Shown here one piece after another: positions 33,336-43,212 of a DNA stretch of 64,000 bases. The position numbers were made by a program, and so were the translations under genes. The notes beneath the pieces were generated by a model, which saw nothing but the letters and a program-made list of their open reading frames with translations, did not search any database and was not told the origin of the DNA. The number at the start of each line of letters is the position of its first letter. Positions within the stretch are counted from its first letter, which is position 1. The DNA lies in contig NZ_JAODBE010000004.1 of assembly GCF_025463795.1 (NCBI RefSeq), positions 1 through 64,000 on the forward strand, given 5' to 3'. Source of the DNA: Amnibacterium sp. GTDB lineage: Bacteria > Actinomycetota > Actinomycetes > Actinomycetales > Microbacteriaceae.

Positions 33336-34295
33336 TCATGGGAGGAGCGCGAGCTTGCCGCCCGGATGGCCGTCCGCGAGGAAGGTGAGCGCGTCGGCGC
33401 CACGGTCGAGGGGGTAGGTGCGCGCCACCGGCACGACGAGATGGCCGGACGCGGCGAGCGCGATCAGGTCCGCGCGCACGCGGTCCCGGAACGCGGCGCT
33501 CTCCGGCATGCCGCCACCGACGACGCGGATCCCGTCCTGCTGCGACCGCTGGAACGCCGCGATGGTGACGACCCGCTCCTTCGGCACGAGCGCGAGCGAG
33601 ACGTCGACGGCTTCGTCCGTGCCGACGCAGTCGAACGCAGCGTCGACGCCGTCGGGCGCGGCGTCCCTGACGCGCTGCTCGAGGCCCGCGCCGTAGGCCA
33701 CCGGCTCGCCGCCGAATCGACGGACCATGTCGAAGTTGCGCTCCGCAGCGGTGCCGATCACCCGCATCCCCCGCCGCCGCGCCTGCTGCAGCAGGCTGAC
33801 ACCCACCGCGCCGGAGGCGCCGTGCACGAGCAGCGTCTCGCCGTCCTGGGCGTCCACCGCATGCAGCATGTCGGCCGCGGTGGTGCCGGCGAGCAGCAGG
33901 TTCGCGGCGGCCGGGAAGTCGAGGGCGTCCGGCTTCGCGAACACGTCCTTCGCCGGGACCGTGAGCACGGACGCGTAGCCGCCGGAGACCCGGAACGCGA
34001 TCACCGGATCGCCGACCGCTCCACCACCCGAGGCGAGCTCGGTGTCCGCGCCGAGTGCGAGGACGGTCCCGGCGATCTCGTAGCCGGGCCTGATCGGCAG
34101 GGCGTCGGGGTCGGCGCTGCGCTGGCCGGAGAACCCCTTGTAGTCGGCGGGGTTCACCCCGGCCGCGCGGACGGCGATCATCACCTGGCCCGGTCCGGGG
34201 TGCACGACGTCCTCCTCGACGACGCGGAGGACGTCGGGGCCCCCGTACTCGGGGGCGAGGACGCGGCGGACGCTGGTCGGGGTCTCGTTGCTCAT
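33336..34295 (-). CDS. Zinc-independent quinone oxidoreductase-like MDR protein
   Basis: A 319-residue medium-chain dehydrogenase/reductase. GVNPADYKGFSGQR, the substrate-domain segment LPIRPGYEIAGTVLALG and the NADPH-binding LLVHGASGAVGVSLLQQARR identify the QOR branch, which lacks zinc ligands. It would reduce quinones or activated alkenes with NADPH; the true substrate is unknown. A second gene of the same kind (38917-39864) shares PEYGG.DVL, AAGVNPAD, FPAAANLLLAGT and HPGGKLAL.P, so the two are paralogues flanking a three-gene block. The intergenic 33077-33335 beyond it holds no gene. Confidence 0.88.
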   Translation of the reverse strand: MSNETPTSVRRVLAPEYGGPDVLRVVEEDVVHPGPGQVMIAVRAAGVNPADYKGFSGQRSADPDALPIRPGYEIAGTVLALGADTELASGGGAVGDPVIAFRVSGGYASVLTVPAKDVFAKPDALDFPAAANLLLAGTTAADMLHAVDAQDGETLLVHGASGAVGVSLLQQARRRGMRVIGTAAERNFDMVRRFGGEPVAYGAGLEQRVRDAAPDGVDAAFDCVGTDEAVDVSLALVPKERVVTIAAFQRSQQDGIRVVGGGMPESAAFRDRVRADLIALAASGHLVVPVARTYPLDRGADALTFLADGHPGGKLALLP

Positions 34296-34340
34296 GTGGG
34301 CATTGAACGCCGGACGGCCTGCGGATCCGCCGGACGCCGG

Positions 34341-36038
34341 TCAGGCGTCGGCGTAGGAGTCCACCACGGCGACGTCGAGGGGGAAGTCGATCGGGAATCC
34401 GCCGAAGAGGAGGCGCCCGGCCGTGACGGCGGCTTCGCGCACGGCCTGCGCCGCCTGCTCGGCCACTCCTTCGGGCGTGTGCACCAGCACCTCGTCGTGC
34501 AGGAAGTAGACGAGATGCGGCCGCTCGTGGAGTGCTCCGGACCCCAGCTCCCAGAGCCGCTTGCGGAGCTCCGCCATCCAGCAGAGCGCCCACTCGGCCG
34601 CGGTTCCCTGCACCACGAAGTTGCGGGTGAAGCGGCCCTGCTCGCGGGCGAGGGACCGCGCACGGCGCAGCGCGACCGGATCCGCGTCGAGGTCCGTCGC
34701 AGCCCGCTGCGCGGCACGCCACTGCTCGGACGGGGGCGGCGACGTGCGCCCGAGCAGCGTGGAGACCGTTGCGCCCTGCTCACCGATCCTGGCCGCGCGC
34801 TCGACCAGGCCGAGGGACTGCGGGAAGCGCTGGGCGAGCCGCGGGACCAGCCGGCCGCCCGTGCCCTGCGTCGCACCGTAGAGCGCGCCGAGCATGCCGT
34901 ACTTCGCCGCGGTGCGGTCGGCGACGGCGCCGGTCGCCACGATGCCGTCGTAGAGGTCGCGGCCGTGCCCCGCCTTCGCCATGCTGCGGTCCTGCGCCAT
35001 CCCGGCGAGCACGCGCGGTTCGAGCTGCGCCGCGTCGGCGACGACGAGCCGCCACCCGGCATCGGCGGTGACCGCGGCGCGGATCTGCTTCGGCAGCTGC
35101 ATAGCCCCGCCGTTGCGCGTCGCCCAGCGGCCGGTGACCACGCCGCCGACCACGTAGTCGGGACGGAACCGGCCCTGCTCGACCCACCTGTCGAGCCAGT
35201 GCCAGCCGTTCGCACTGGCGAGCCGGGCGAGCTTCTTGTACTCGAGCAGCGGCGGGATCGCCGGATGCTCGAGCGCCGCGAGCTCCCGGGATCGGGTGCT
35301 CTCGACGACGAGACCGGCCGCGCGCAGGGCCTTGACGAGCTCGACCGGCGAATCGGGGTTCAGCGCGGGCGCGGTGAGCGCTTCGCGGATCTCGGCCAGG
35401 AGGCGCTCGAGCACCGCGGGTCGCACACCGTCGCCGACCCTCGGGCCGAGCCGCTGCTCGAGGATGCGCTCGTGCACGTCGGCCCGCCAGGGCAGGCCCG
35501 CGTGCCACATCTCGGCCGCCGCGAGCGCGCCCGCCGATTCGGCGGCGAGCAGGAGCCGGAGCGCACCGGGCCGAGGGGCGGCCTCGACCGCCGCGTTCTG
35601 CCGCTCGAACTCCGTGAGCGCGTCGGCCGGCGCGGCCTCCGGCTCGAGCCCGAAGAGCGCAGCGGGCGCAGTGCGCTGCTCGGCGGGCAGGTCGTCCCAG
35701 CCGTCGACCGGGATCGCGGCGAAGCGCTCGGCCGTCGCGGCTGCCCGCCGCAGGATGCCGCGCGCGAGGCGCAGGTCGTGGCACCGCTCCACCCGCACGC
35801 CGGCGGCGAGAAGGCCGGGGTAGCGCGCAGCCGTGTCCCACACCCATCGGGGGCTGAAGGGCTCCCATCCCTCGACGAGGGTGGGCAGCTGCACGGCCGG
35901 CAGGAGCCGGTCCTCGAGCACCCGGCCGCCCGAGTCCAGCGCGCGCACGCGGATCCGCTCCCTCGTCCCGTCGATCACGACGTGCGAGGGGGCCGAGGAG
36001 GCCCCGTCGGAGTCGCGCTCGGCGGCGGTGAGGGTCAC
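34341..36038 (-). CDS. Stand-alone family A DNA polymerase-like protein (3'-5' exonuclease/polymerase)
   Basis: A 565-residue actinobacterial protein homologous to the Klenow part of DNA polymerase I but lacking the 5'-nuclease. The polymerase motifs are visible: TGRWATRNGGAMQLPKQI, motif A as VVADAAQLEPRVLAGMAQD (for the canonical DYSQIELR), the O-helix-like RTAAKYGMLGALYGATQG, and motif C as FLHDEVLVHTP. The N-terminal exonuclease-like region is weak and I cannot see intact DEDD residues. Motif A keeps the first Asp. Role unknown; possibly repair or gap filling. GTG start at 36038. Its 3' end lies ~45 bp from the first oxidoreductase; upstream is the DUF1684 gene on the same strand. Confidence 0.87.
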   Translation of the reverse strand: MTLTAAERDSDGASSAPSHVVIDGTRERIRVRALDSGGRVLEDRLLPAVQLPTLVEGWEPFSPRWVWDTAARYPGLLAAGVRVERCHDLRLARGILRRAAATAERFAAIPVDGWDDLPAEQRTAPAALFGLEPEAAPADALTEFERQNAAVEAAPRPGALRLLLAAESAGALAAAEMWHAGLPWRADVHERILEQRLGPRVGDGVRPAVLERLLAEIREALTAPALNPDSPVELVKALRAAGLVVESTRSRELAALEHPAIPPLLEYKKLARLASANGWHWLDRWVEQGRFRPDYVVGGVVTGRWATRNGGAMQLPKQIRAAVTADAGWRLVVADAAQLEPRVLAGMAQDRSMAKAGHGRDLYDGIVATGAVADRTAAKYGMLGALYGATQGTGGRLVPRLAQRFPQSLGLVERAARIGEQGATVSTLLGRTSPPPSEQWRAAQRAATDLDADPVALRRARSLAREQGRFTRNFVVQGTAAEWALCWMAELRKRLWELGSGALHERPHLVYFLHDEVLVHTPEGVAEQAAQAVREAAVTAGRLLFGGFPIDFPLDVAVVDSYADA

Positions 36039-36072
36039 GCCGTGACGGTAGGCCGCGGGTCGGACAGCCGCC

Positions 36073-36906
36073 TCAGTGCAGCAGCTCGCCGTCCGTGTTG
36101 AGGACCTGCTTCTCGCCCGCCTCGATCCGGAAGGGGAAGCGGTTCTGCTTCGGTGGCAGCGGGCAGTTGAAGTTGTAGCTGAACGCGCACGGCGGCAGCA
36201 CGGCGTAGTTGAAGTCGAGCGTGATCGACCCGTCGGGGTTCGGCGCGAGGAAGAGGAAGCGCCCGACGCCGTAGCTGTCCTGGCCGCTCGTGGCGTCCGC
36301 GAACACGAGCTGGAGGCGCTTGCCGTCCTTGAAGGCGGCGAGCCGGTACTCGCTGCCCTCGATCGTGATCGCGATGTCCCCGGGCACCGGCAGCTCGCGC
36401 GTGGCGCCGTCGTCCTTCAGGTGCGAGAAGCCGACGGTCGTGCCCTCCGGGTGGGGCGTGAAGACGCCCCGGACGACCCACGCGGGGTTGTACGGGAACG
36501 CGGAGATGCCGCCGAAGCGCTGCACGTCCTCCGACCGGGCGTCCCACACGCGGAGGGCGTACTGGCCGTCCTCGCCGCGGATGACGGTGCCGACGGTGTG
36601 GTCGTCGAACACGACCGAGCTCGGCTGCGGGTCGTCCTTGCCCCGGACGACCGCCTCACCGTCGACCGTCACGCCGTCCACGACGATGCCGTCGGTGGTG
36701 GCGGCGCGCACGATCAGGCCGGACGCGCCGCCCGGTCGCGGCGCCCACGTGCCGGGCACACCCCAGATCGTCTGCTCCTCGCCCACCCACTGCGTGTTCA
36801 CGAGCGCGAGGAAACCGGTCGGCGTGGCGACGGACTGCTCGCGGAGGGTGTGGAAGCGCTCGTAGCGCTGCTCGGCGGTCGCAGGTGCCGTGGCGGTGTC
36901 GGTCAT
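36073..36906 (-). CDS. DUF1684 domain protein
   Basis: A 277-residue cytoplasmic protein. The C-terminal half carries the DUF1684 signatures GRFLFLAPNPDGSITLDFNY, then AVLPPCAFSYNFNCPLPPKQ and NRFPFRIEAGEK. The invariant Asn/Cys/Pro-rich stretch suggests a catalytic or binding site, but no reaction has been established for the family as far as I know. It lies 34 bp upstream of the polymerase-like gene on the same strand and 60 bp downstream of the S9 peptidase gene, so these are likely co-transcribed. Confidence 0.85.
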   Translation of the reverse strand: MTDTATAPATAEQRYERFHTLREQSVATPTGFLALVNTQWVGEEQTIWGVPGTWAPRPGGASGLIVRAATTDGIVVDGVTVDGEAVVRGKDDPQPSSVVFDDHTVGTVIRGEDGQYALRVWDARSEDVQRFGGISAFPYNPAWVVRGVFTPHPEGTTVGFSHLKDDGATRELPVPGDIAITIEGSEYRLAAFKDGKRLQLVFADATSGQDSYGVGRFLFLAPNPDGSITLDFNYAVLPPCAFSYNFNCPLPPKQNRFPFRIEAGEKQVLNTDGELLH

Positions 36907-36966
36907 GGACGGTCCTCTCGGGGTCGGATGGGAGGTGCAACGGGCGGCGGGACGTCCGCCTTCCCG

Positions 36967-38886
36967 TCAGTCGAGGTCGAGGGCGGGGACGCCCGGCGGG
37001 ACGAACCCGAGGATGTCCCCGAGGAAGGCGAGCGCCGCCTCCTTGGCGCGCACGATCGCGTCCTTGCCGCGGAAGCCGTGGCCCTCGCCCGCGAACTCCA
37101 GGTAGGCGTGCGGGATGCCACGGGCCGCGAGCGCGTCGCGGAACGCCTGCGACTGGGCGGGCGGGACGATCCGGTCGTCGGAGCCCTGGAGCAGCAGCAC
37201 CGGGGTCGTGAGCGTGGCGACGTGGTTGATCGGCGCCCGCTCCGCGTACAGCGCCGCGGCTTCGGGATAGGGGCCGATGAGGCCGTCGGTGTAGCGCGAC
37301 TCGAAGTCGTGCGTGTCGGTGGCGAGCGCCACGGCGTCGGCCACCCCGTAGTAGGAGACGCCGCAGGCGAAGACGTCAGTGGTGGTCAAGGCGGCGAGCA
37401 CCGTCCATCCGCCTGCGGAGCCGCCCTCGATGGCGAGCCGTGCGGGGTCGGCGATCCCGGCGGCGCCGAGGCCGGTGACGGCCGTCACCACGTCCTCGAC
37501 ATCGACGACGCCCCACTGCCCGCGCAGCCGCTCCCGATAGGCGCGTCCGTACCCCGTCGACCCGCCGTAGTCGACATCGACGACGCCGATGCCGCGACTC
37601 GTGTAGAACGCGACCGACGGATCGAGGCCGACGCCCGCCTGGGCGGTCGGGCCGCCGTGCACGAACGCGACGAACGGCGGCAGCTCGTCGTCGGGCGCCC
37701 GGAAGCGGGGGTTGCTCGGGCGGTACACGACGGCGTGGACGCCGTCGAAGTCCATCGGCTCGGCCGCCGGGAACGCGTCGAGCGGCAGCCCGTCGATCGC
37801 ACCGCGGATCGTGCGGAACTCCCCCGTCGCGAGGTCGAGCTCGCGGAGCCCGCCCGGCTCGCTCGCGGCCTCGTCGATCAGCAGGGCCCTGCCGTCGGCG
37901 ACCGCCCACCACTCGGTCCTCGACCGTTCACCGCGCAGGCGCCGACGCTGGCCGGTCGCCGGGTCGAGCAGCACCTGCTCATCGGCGCCGAGCGTCGAGG
38001 TCGCGAGGATCCGTCCGTCGCCGGTCGGCAGGTACCAGCGCTGGCCGAGCACCCACAGCGGGCCGCCGGTCTCGCGCGCCCGCGGATCCAGCGGCTCGAG
38101 CCCGCCGGTGTCGAGCGGCAGACGGTAGAGGTTCCACCAGCCGGTGCGATCCGAGAGCACGGCGAGGGTTCGGTCGTCGAGCCACTCGGGCTGGAGGACG
38201 GACTCACCGGGGCCGCCGAGCAGCGTGCGCCACTCGGGCACCCGCCCGTCGACCAGGTCGCCCACGCGGAGCTCGCTCGCGTCCCACGGCATGTCGGGGT
38301 GGTTCCAGGCGATCCAGGCGAGGCGCCGCCCGTCGGGCGAGACGGCCGGATGGGCGAGGAAGCGGGAGCCGGCGACGACGCTCGTGATCGCGGCGGCGTC
38401 GCCCGCGGCCCGCCCGTCGAGGGGCACCAGGACGAGATCGCGCTCGACGTCGGTCGGCCCGTCGCCGGTCGCCGTCTCCCGGATCGCGAGGACCCGGTCG
38501 CCGACCGACCGGAGGCCGCCGTACCGCACGGTCGGGTCCTCAGGCGTGAGCGGGACCGGGTCCGAGCCCGTCACGTCGATCCGCCGGAGCCGCTGGTCGT
38601 CGAAGTGGACGAAGACCGCACCGCCCGGAACGGCCGTCCAGGCACCGCCGCCGTACTCGTGCACGCGGCTGCGGACGTTCCACGGACCCGGCAGGAGCCG
38701 CTCGGGCGATCCGTCCGGGCCTGCGCGGAACAGGGCGACGAGGCGCTCCGCGGCGACGGACTCCGACCACCAGGCGACACCGTCCACGTAGGCGGCCTCG
38801 GCAGGCAGGTGCGCTCCCTCGGCGAGCGCGTCGGCATCGAGCGGAGACTCCCACTCGCCGTACGGAGCGACCCGGCGTTCGGACAT
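36967..38886 (-). CDS. S9 family prolyl oligopeptidase-like peptidase
   Basis: A 639-residue cytoplasmic serine peptidase of the prolyl oligopeptidase/acylaminoacyl peptidase type. The N-terminal ~380 residues form the beta-propeller gate; the C-terminal alpha/beta hydrolase has YGGSTGYGRAYRERLRGQWG, the nucleophile Ser in EGGSAGGWTVLAAL (~485), Asp in LLQGSDDRIVPPAQ (~570) and His in EFAGEGHGFRGKD (~600). All triad residues are present. No signal peptide is seen. It follows the second oxidoreductase gene by ~30 bp on the same strand and precedes DUF1684. Confidence 0.92.
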   Translation of the reverse strand: MSERRVAPYGEWESPLDADALAEGAHLPAEAAYVDGVAWWSESVAAERLVALFRAGPDGSPERLLPGPWNVRSRVHEYGGGAWTAVPGGAVFVHFDDQRLRRIDVTGSDPVPLTPEDPTVRYGGLRSVGDRVLAIRETATGDGPTDVERDLVLVPLDGRAAGDAAAITSVVAGSRFLAHPAVSPDGRRLAWIAWNHPDMPWDASELRVGDLVDGRVPEWRTLLGGPGESVLQPEWLDDRTLAVLSDRTGWWNLYRLPLDTGGLEPLDPRARETGGPLWVLGQRWYLPTGDGRILATSTLGADEQVLLDPATGQRRRLRGERSRTEWWAVADGRALLIDEAASEPGGLRELDLATGEFRTIRGAIDGLPLDAFPAAEPMDFDGVHAVVYRPSNPRFRAPDDELPPFVAFVHGGPTAQAGVGLDPSVAFYTSRGIGVVDVDYGGSTGYGRAYRERLRGQWGVVDVEDVVTAVTGLGAAGIADPARLAIEGGSAGGWTVLAALTTTDVFACGVSYYGVADAVALATDTHDFESRYTDGLIGPYPEAAALYAERAPINHVATLTTPVLLLQGSDDRIVPPAQSQAFRDALAARGIPHAYLEFAGEGHGFRGKDAIVRAKEAALAFLGDILGFVPPGVPALDLD

Positions 38887-38916
38887 CGCTTCACGGTAGC
38901 GGGCGCCGCCGACGGC

Positions 38917-39864
38917 TCACGGCACGAGCGCGAGCTTCCCCCCCGGATGGTCGCGCGCGAGGACCCGGAGCGCCTCTGACGCCTCCGCGAGCGGACGGGT
39001 GGCGGCCACCGGCACCTCGAGCCGGCCCTCGTCGGCGAGCGCGATCAGCCCGGCGCGCGCCGCGTTGCGGAACGCGGTGCCCGGATCCGCGCCGGGCCCG
39101 GCACCGAGCGCCTTGCCACCGGCGGCCAGCACCGCCTCGAAGGCGACGATGGTCGCGAGGCGCCCGGGGTCGGCCAGGAGCGCGAGCGACGCGCGCACCG
39201 CCTCGTCGGTCCCGACGCAGTCGAGGGCGGCGTCCACGCCGCCGGGCGCGAGGGCGCGGACTCGGTCCACGAGACCGTCCCCGTAGCGGACCGGCTCGGC
39301 GCCGAGGCGCCGCACCAGGTCGGCGTTCCGGTCGCTCGTCGTTCCGAGCACCCGGGCGCCGGCGAGCCGCGCGAGCTGCACGGCCAGGGTGCCCACACCG
39401 CCGGAGGCGCCGTGCACGAGCACGACATCGCCCGTGCCGACTCCGGTCACGTCGACCAGGTGGGCGGCCGCAGTGCCGGCGAGCAGCAGGTTCGCGGCCG
39501 CCGGGAAGGAAAGCGGACCGGGCTTCGGGAAGACGTGCTCCGCCTTCGCGACGACCTCGTCCGCCCACCCGCCGACGACCGGATAGGCGACGACCTCCTG
39601 CCCGACCTCGATCCCGCGGCCCGCGGGAGCGACGTCCTCGCCGACGGCCGTCACGATCCCGGCGACCTCGCTGCCCGGGCGGAGGGGCAGCTTCGACGGG
39701 TCGTCGCCGAAGCGCCCGGCGATCCGCTTCGTATCGGCGGGGTTCACGCCCGCGGCCAGCACCCGGATCAGCACGCGGCCCGTCCCCGGCGGCGCGATCT
39801 CGCGGTCGCGGAGCTCCAGCACCTCCGGGCCCCCGTAACGCGGGGCGACGACCTGACGGCTCAT
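38917..39864 (-). CDS. Zinc-independent quinone oxidoreductase-like MDR protein, paralogue
   Basis: A 315-residue NADPH-dependent oxidoreductase with ATG 39864 as start (the track start at 40002 runs through the SOS-box region). It has APRYGGPEVLELRDREIAPP, AAGVNPADTKRIAG, LPLRPGSEVAGIVTAVGED and VVLVHGASGGVGTLAVQLAR. Close in length and motif spacing to the gene at 33336-34295. It is divergent from the SOS-boxed small gene; the LexA box lies 70 bp upstream of this start. First gene of a likely minus-strand unit that continues with the S9 peptidase. Confidence 0.88.
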   Translation of the reverse strand: MSRQVVAPRYGGPEVLELRDREIAPPGTGRVLIRVLAAGVNPADTKRIAGRFGDDPSKLPLRPGSEVAGIVTAVGEDVAPAGRGIEVGQEVVAYPVVGGWADEVVAKAEHVFPKPGPLSFPAAANLLLAGTAAAHLVDVTGVGTGDVVLVHGASGGVGTLAVQLARLAGARVLGTTSDRNADLVRRLGAEPVRYGDGLVDRVRALAPGGVDAALDCVGTDEAVRASLALLADPGRLATIVAFEAVLAAGGKALGAGPGADPGTAFRNAARAGLIALADEGRLEVPVAATRPLAEASEALRVLARDHPGGKLALVP

Positions 39865-39920
39865 GGGGCCATTCCACCGCATCGGGGCCGACGGCGTTGC
39901 GCCCCGGCGAGCACGCGATC

Positions 39921-39949
39921 TACCATGAGCCTCTCGAACACGTGTTCGA
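39921..39949 (+). promoter_or_regulatory. -10 box and LexA (SOS) box of the DUF6504-like gene
   Basis: TACCAT (39921-39926) is followed seven bases later by TCGAACACGTGTTCGA, an exact match to the actinobacterial SOS consensus TCGAAC-N4-GTTCGA and the centre of a perfect 22-bp palindrome (39931-39952). The box covers the expected transcription start, ideal for LexA repression. Confidence 0.85.
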
Positions 39950-39965
39950 GAGCGGGAGGCGTGGG

Positions 39966-40235
39966 ATGAGCGACGCGACGATCGGGACGGAGGGCCGGGC
40001 ACTCCTGGCCACCACCGAACGGGGCGTCCCGGTGGCGCTCGACTGGCACGCGAGGCGCTACCGGGTGACCGACGCGCCCACCAGGATCGAGGACGCGCTC
40101 GGCGTGCTGCTGACCCATCCGCTCCCGGTCCGCGGCTGGCGGTTCCAGGGCACGAGCGGCGACGGCACCGAGACCCTGGTCTTCGACGTGCTGCTCTGCG
40201 ACGACGACTGGCGCGTCGTCAAGACCTATCGCTGA
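39966..40235 (+). CDS. Small SOS-controlled protein, DUF6504-like
   Basis: An 89-residue cytoplasmic protein starting at ATG 39966 behind GGGAGG. Its core, VPVALDWHARRYRVTDAPTR and RGWRFQGTS...VVKTY, resembles DUF6504, a small actinobacterial family often encoded beside the error-prone polymerase genes imuB/dnaE2. No enzyme motif is visible; it looks like a small beta-rich fold. A perfect LexA box upstream indicates DNA-damage induction. No imuA/imuB/dnaE2 gene lies within the window, so here it is a single SOS gene. The family name is tentative; SOS control is the stronger inference. Confidence 0.75.
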   Translation: MSDATIGTEGRALLATTERGVPVALDWHARRYRVTDAPTRIEDALGVLLTHPLPVRGWRFQGTSGDGTETLVFDVLLCDDDWRVVKTYR

Positions 40236-40288
40236 GCCGCGTTCGCGCCGCGCCCTCGCGCCACCGGGCCGCCGCGCAGCCGCGCACC

Positions 40289-40294
40289 TAGCCT
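40289..40294 (+). promoter_or_regulatory. -10 box, leaderless start of the secreted coiled-coil gene
   Basis: TAGCCT lies six bases before ATG 40301, and there is no ribosome-binding site, supporting a leaderless transcript. Confidence 0.5.
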
Positions 40295-40300
40295 GAACGG

Positions 40301-41437
40301 ATGCGCCTTCGGAAGCGGTGGTCCGGCGCGGCGATCGCCGCCGCGGCCGCGGCCGCGGTGACCGTCGGCGCCCTGCTGGCGCCGGCGGCCTCCGCCGTCC
40401 CCGCCGGGGATCCCACGTGGGCGGAGGTGCAGCAGGCGAAGCACAACGCCGGGGCCAAGGCCGCGGAGGTGAAGCGGATCCAGGGCGTACTGGGGTCGCT
40501 CGAGAGCAGGGCTGCGGCCCTGGGCGCTGCGGCGATCAAGGCGGAGGCGGCCTACCAGACCGCTGAGGCGCAGGTGAAGGCCGCGCAGCAGGCGCTCGCC
40601 TCACTGCAGCAGCAGGCCGCGGCGGCGGAGAAGCGGGCGAAGGCCGCCCGCCGTACCGCGGGCAGCGTCGCGACCCAGCTCTATCGCAGCGGGGATCCGA
40701 CCCTGTCGGTGTGGCTGTCCGGCAAGCAGTCGGGCTCCCTGCTCTACCGGCTCGGCGCCCTCTCGCGCATCGGGAACTCGTCCGCGGCGCTGCTGCGGCG
40801 CGCCGTCGCGGACGAGCGCACCGCCGCGGCCCTCGGCGACCAGGCGAAGGCGCAGGCGCAGGTCCGCGACCAGCTCGCGGCGAAGGCGAAGCGGCTGTCC
40901 GACCGGGCAAAGGCGGCGCAGGCCGCCGCGGACCGCCAGGTCGCGACCACGAAGGCGCGCACGGCGACGCTGCAGGCGCAGCTTCGCTCGCTGCAGGCCA
41001 CCTCCAGCGCGCTCCAGGCCTCGTACGCCGCCGCACAGGCCGCGAAGGCCGCGGCCGCGGCGGCGGGCAACGGCGGCGGGGCCGACCAGTCGCTCGGGGG
41101 CGGATCCGCCGGCCCCGGCTCGCTCTCGCCCGCGGGCGCCCAGAACTACGCGCAGGGCCGGATGGGGGCCTACGGCTGGGACTCCTCCCAGTTCGACTGC
41201 CTCGTGCGGCTCTGGAACATCGAGTCGGGGTGGCGCTGGGACGCCTACAACGCCTCGTCGGGCGCGTACGGCATCCCCCAGTCACTGCCGGGCGACAAGA
41301 TGTCCAGCGCCGGCGGCGACTGGCGCACGAGTTCGGCGACGCAGATCGAGTGGGGGCTCGGCTACATCCAGGGCCGGTACGGGAGCCCGTGCGGCGCGCT
41401 CTCGTTCGAGACCTCGCACGTGCCCTACTGGTACTGA
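40301..41437 (+). CDS. Secreted coiled-coil protein with lytic-transglycosylase-like C-terminus
   Basis: A 378-residue exported protein. MRLRKRWSGAAIAAAAAAAV... ending ASA is a signal peptide (~33 residues). Residues ~40-250 form a long Ala/Lys/Gln-rich coiled coil, like the regulatory part of RipA/PcsB-type hydrolases. After a Gly-rich linker the C-terminal ~100 residues read FDCLVRLWNIESGWRWDAYN and SSGAYGIPQSLPGDKM, the goose-lysozyme/SLT-like domain seen in actinobacterial 'lytic transglycosylase' and aggregation-promoting-factor proteins; the Glu in NIESGW is the probable catalytic acid. It is likely a cell-wall remodelling enzyme. The gene has its own leaderless promoter. Confidence 0.82.
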   Translation: MRLRKRWSGAAIAAAAAAAVTVGALLAPAASAVPAGDPTWAEVQQAKHNAGAKAAEVKRIQGVLGSLESRAAALGAAAIKAEAAYQTAEAQVKAAQQALASLQQQAAAAEKRAKAARRTAGSVATQLYRSGDPTLSVWLSGKQSGSLLYRLGALSRIGNSSAALLRRAVADERTAAALGDQAKAQAQVRDQLAAKAKRLSDRAKAAQAAADRQVATTKARTATLQAQLRSLQATSSALQASYAAAQAAKAAAAAAGNGGGADQSLGGGSAGPGSLSPAGAQNYAQGRMGAYGWDSSQFDCLVRLWNIESGWRWDAYNASSGAYGIPQSLPGDKMSSAGGDWRTSSATQIEWGLGYIQGRYGSPCGALSFETSHVPYWY

Positions 41438-41462
41438 CGCCTCCGGCCGAGGCGGCGCGGGA

Positions 41463-42008
41463 TCAGCCGGCCAGCGTGCGGTACGTGCTCCGGAAGTAGA
41501 CGAGCGGCGCCCGATCCTCGAGGCCCGGTGCCTCGAGGGCCCGCACCCGGCCCAGCACGATCACGTGGTCGCCCCCGTCGTGGACCGCGTGCACATCGCA
41601 CTCGAGGTGCGCTATCGCCCCGTCGAGGAGGGGGTTGCCGAGCGCGCCCGGGCGCCAGGCGACGCCGTCGAACTTGTCGCCCCCGCTGACCGCGAACCGC
41701 TCGCTGAGCTCCCGCTGGTCGTCGCCGAGCACGTTCACCGCGAATCTCCGGGTCGCCTCGATCCGCGGCCAGGTCCTGGACGTCCGCGCCGTGCTCAGCA
41801 GCACGAGCGGCGGATCCAGGGACAGCGAGGAGAAGGACTGGCAGGTCAGGCCGGCAGGCCCGCCCTCGGTCGTGCCCGTCACGACGACGACGCCGGTCGC
41901 GAACCTGGCGAGGATCTGCCGGAACGAGGCGTCGTCGAAGGACTCGGCCGTCGCGCCCGCCCGGCGCTCCCCGCCCGGCCCCGGGGCCGCGGAGAGGGAC
42001 GTGGTCAT
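41463..42008 (-). CDS. Flavin reductase-like FMN-binding protein
   Basis: A 181-residue protein of the flavin reductase (HpaC/RutF-like) family, which reduces FMN/FAD with NAD(P)H to supply a monooxygenase. FRQILARFATGVVVVTG, GLTCQSFSSLSLDPPLVL, FAVNVLGDDQRELSERFA and the ending segment LECDVHAVHDGGDHVIVLGR are characteristic. The partner oxygenase is not in the neighbourhood. It is convergent with the secreted coiled-coil gene and ~110 bp downstream of nothing on its own strand, so it appears monocistronic. Confidence 0.87.
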   Translation of the reverse strand: MTTSLSAAPGPGGERRAGATAESFDDASFRQILARFATGVVVVTGTTEGGPAGLTCQSFSSLSLDPPLVLLSTARTSRTWPRIEATRRFAVNVLGDDQRELSERFAVSGGDKFDGVAWRPGALGNPLLDGAIAHLECDVHAVHDGGDHVIVLGRVRALEAPGLEDRAPLVYFRSTYRTLAG

Positions 42009-42121
42009 CGTGCCAGCCTACGAGGGGGCCGTTGGGCGCTCCTGCGAGACGTCACACGACGCAACGACGCCGGCCGGCCCGCAGGATGCGGGCCGGCCGG
42101 CGTCGTCGTGCTGCTCGGCGA

Positions 42122-42996
<875 letters not shown>

Positions 42997-43212
42997 ACCG
43001 GTATCGAACCGTCGGCGTGTCGCTGCGGCCATCGCGAGGCCTTCTCCGATATGCGCGCCGAGCAGGGATTCCATGAACGCGTGGCGTGTCCGCCGAGCCG
43101 CCTCTCGGGCGCTCGTGCGACCTCCGGGCGTCGGCCGGATGTCGCCTCCGTGTCGCCCGGACATCGGCGGTGAGCGCATCGGACGGTCAGGTGGGGCGGA
43201 TAGACACCGGCC

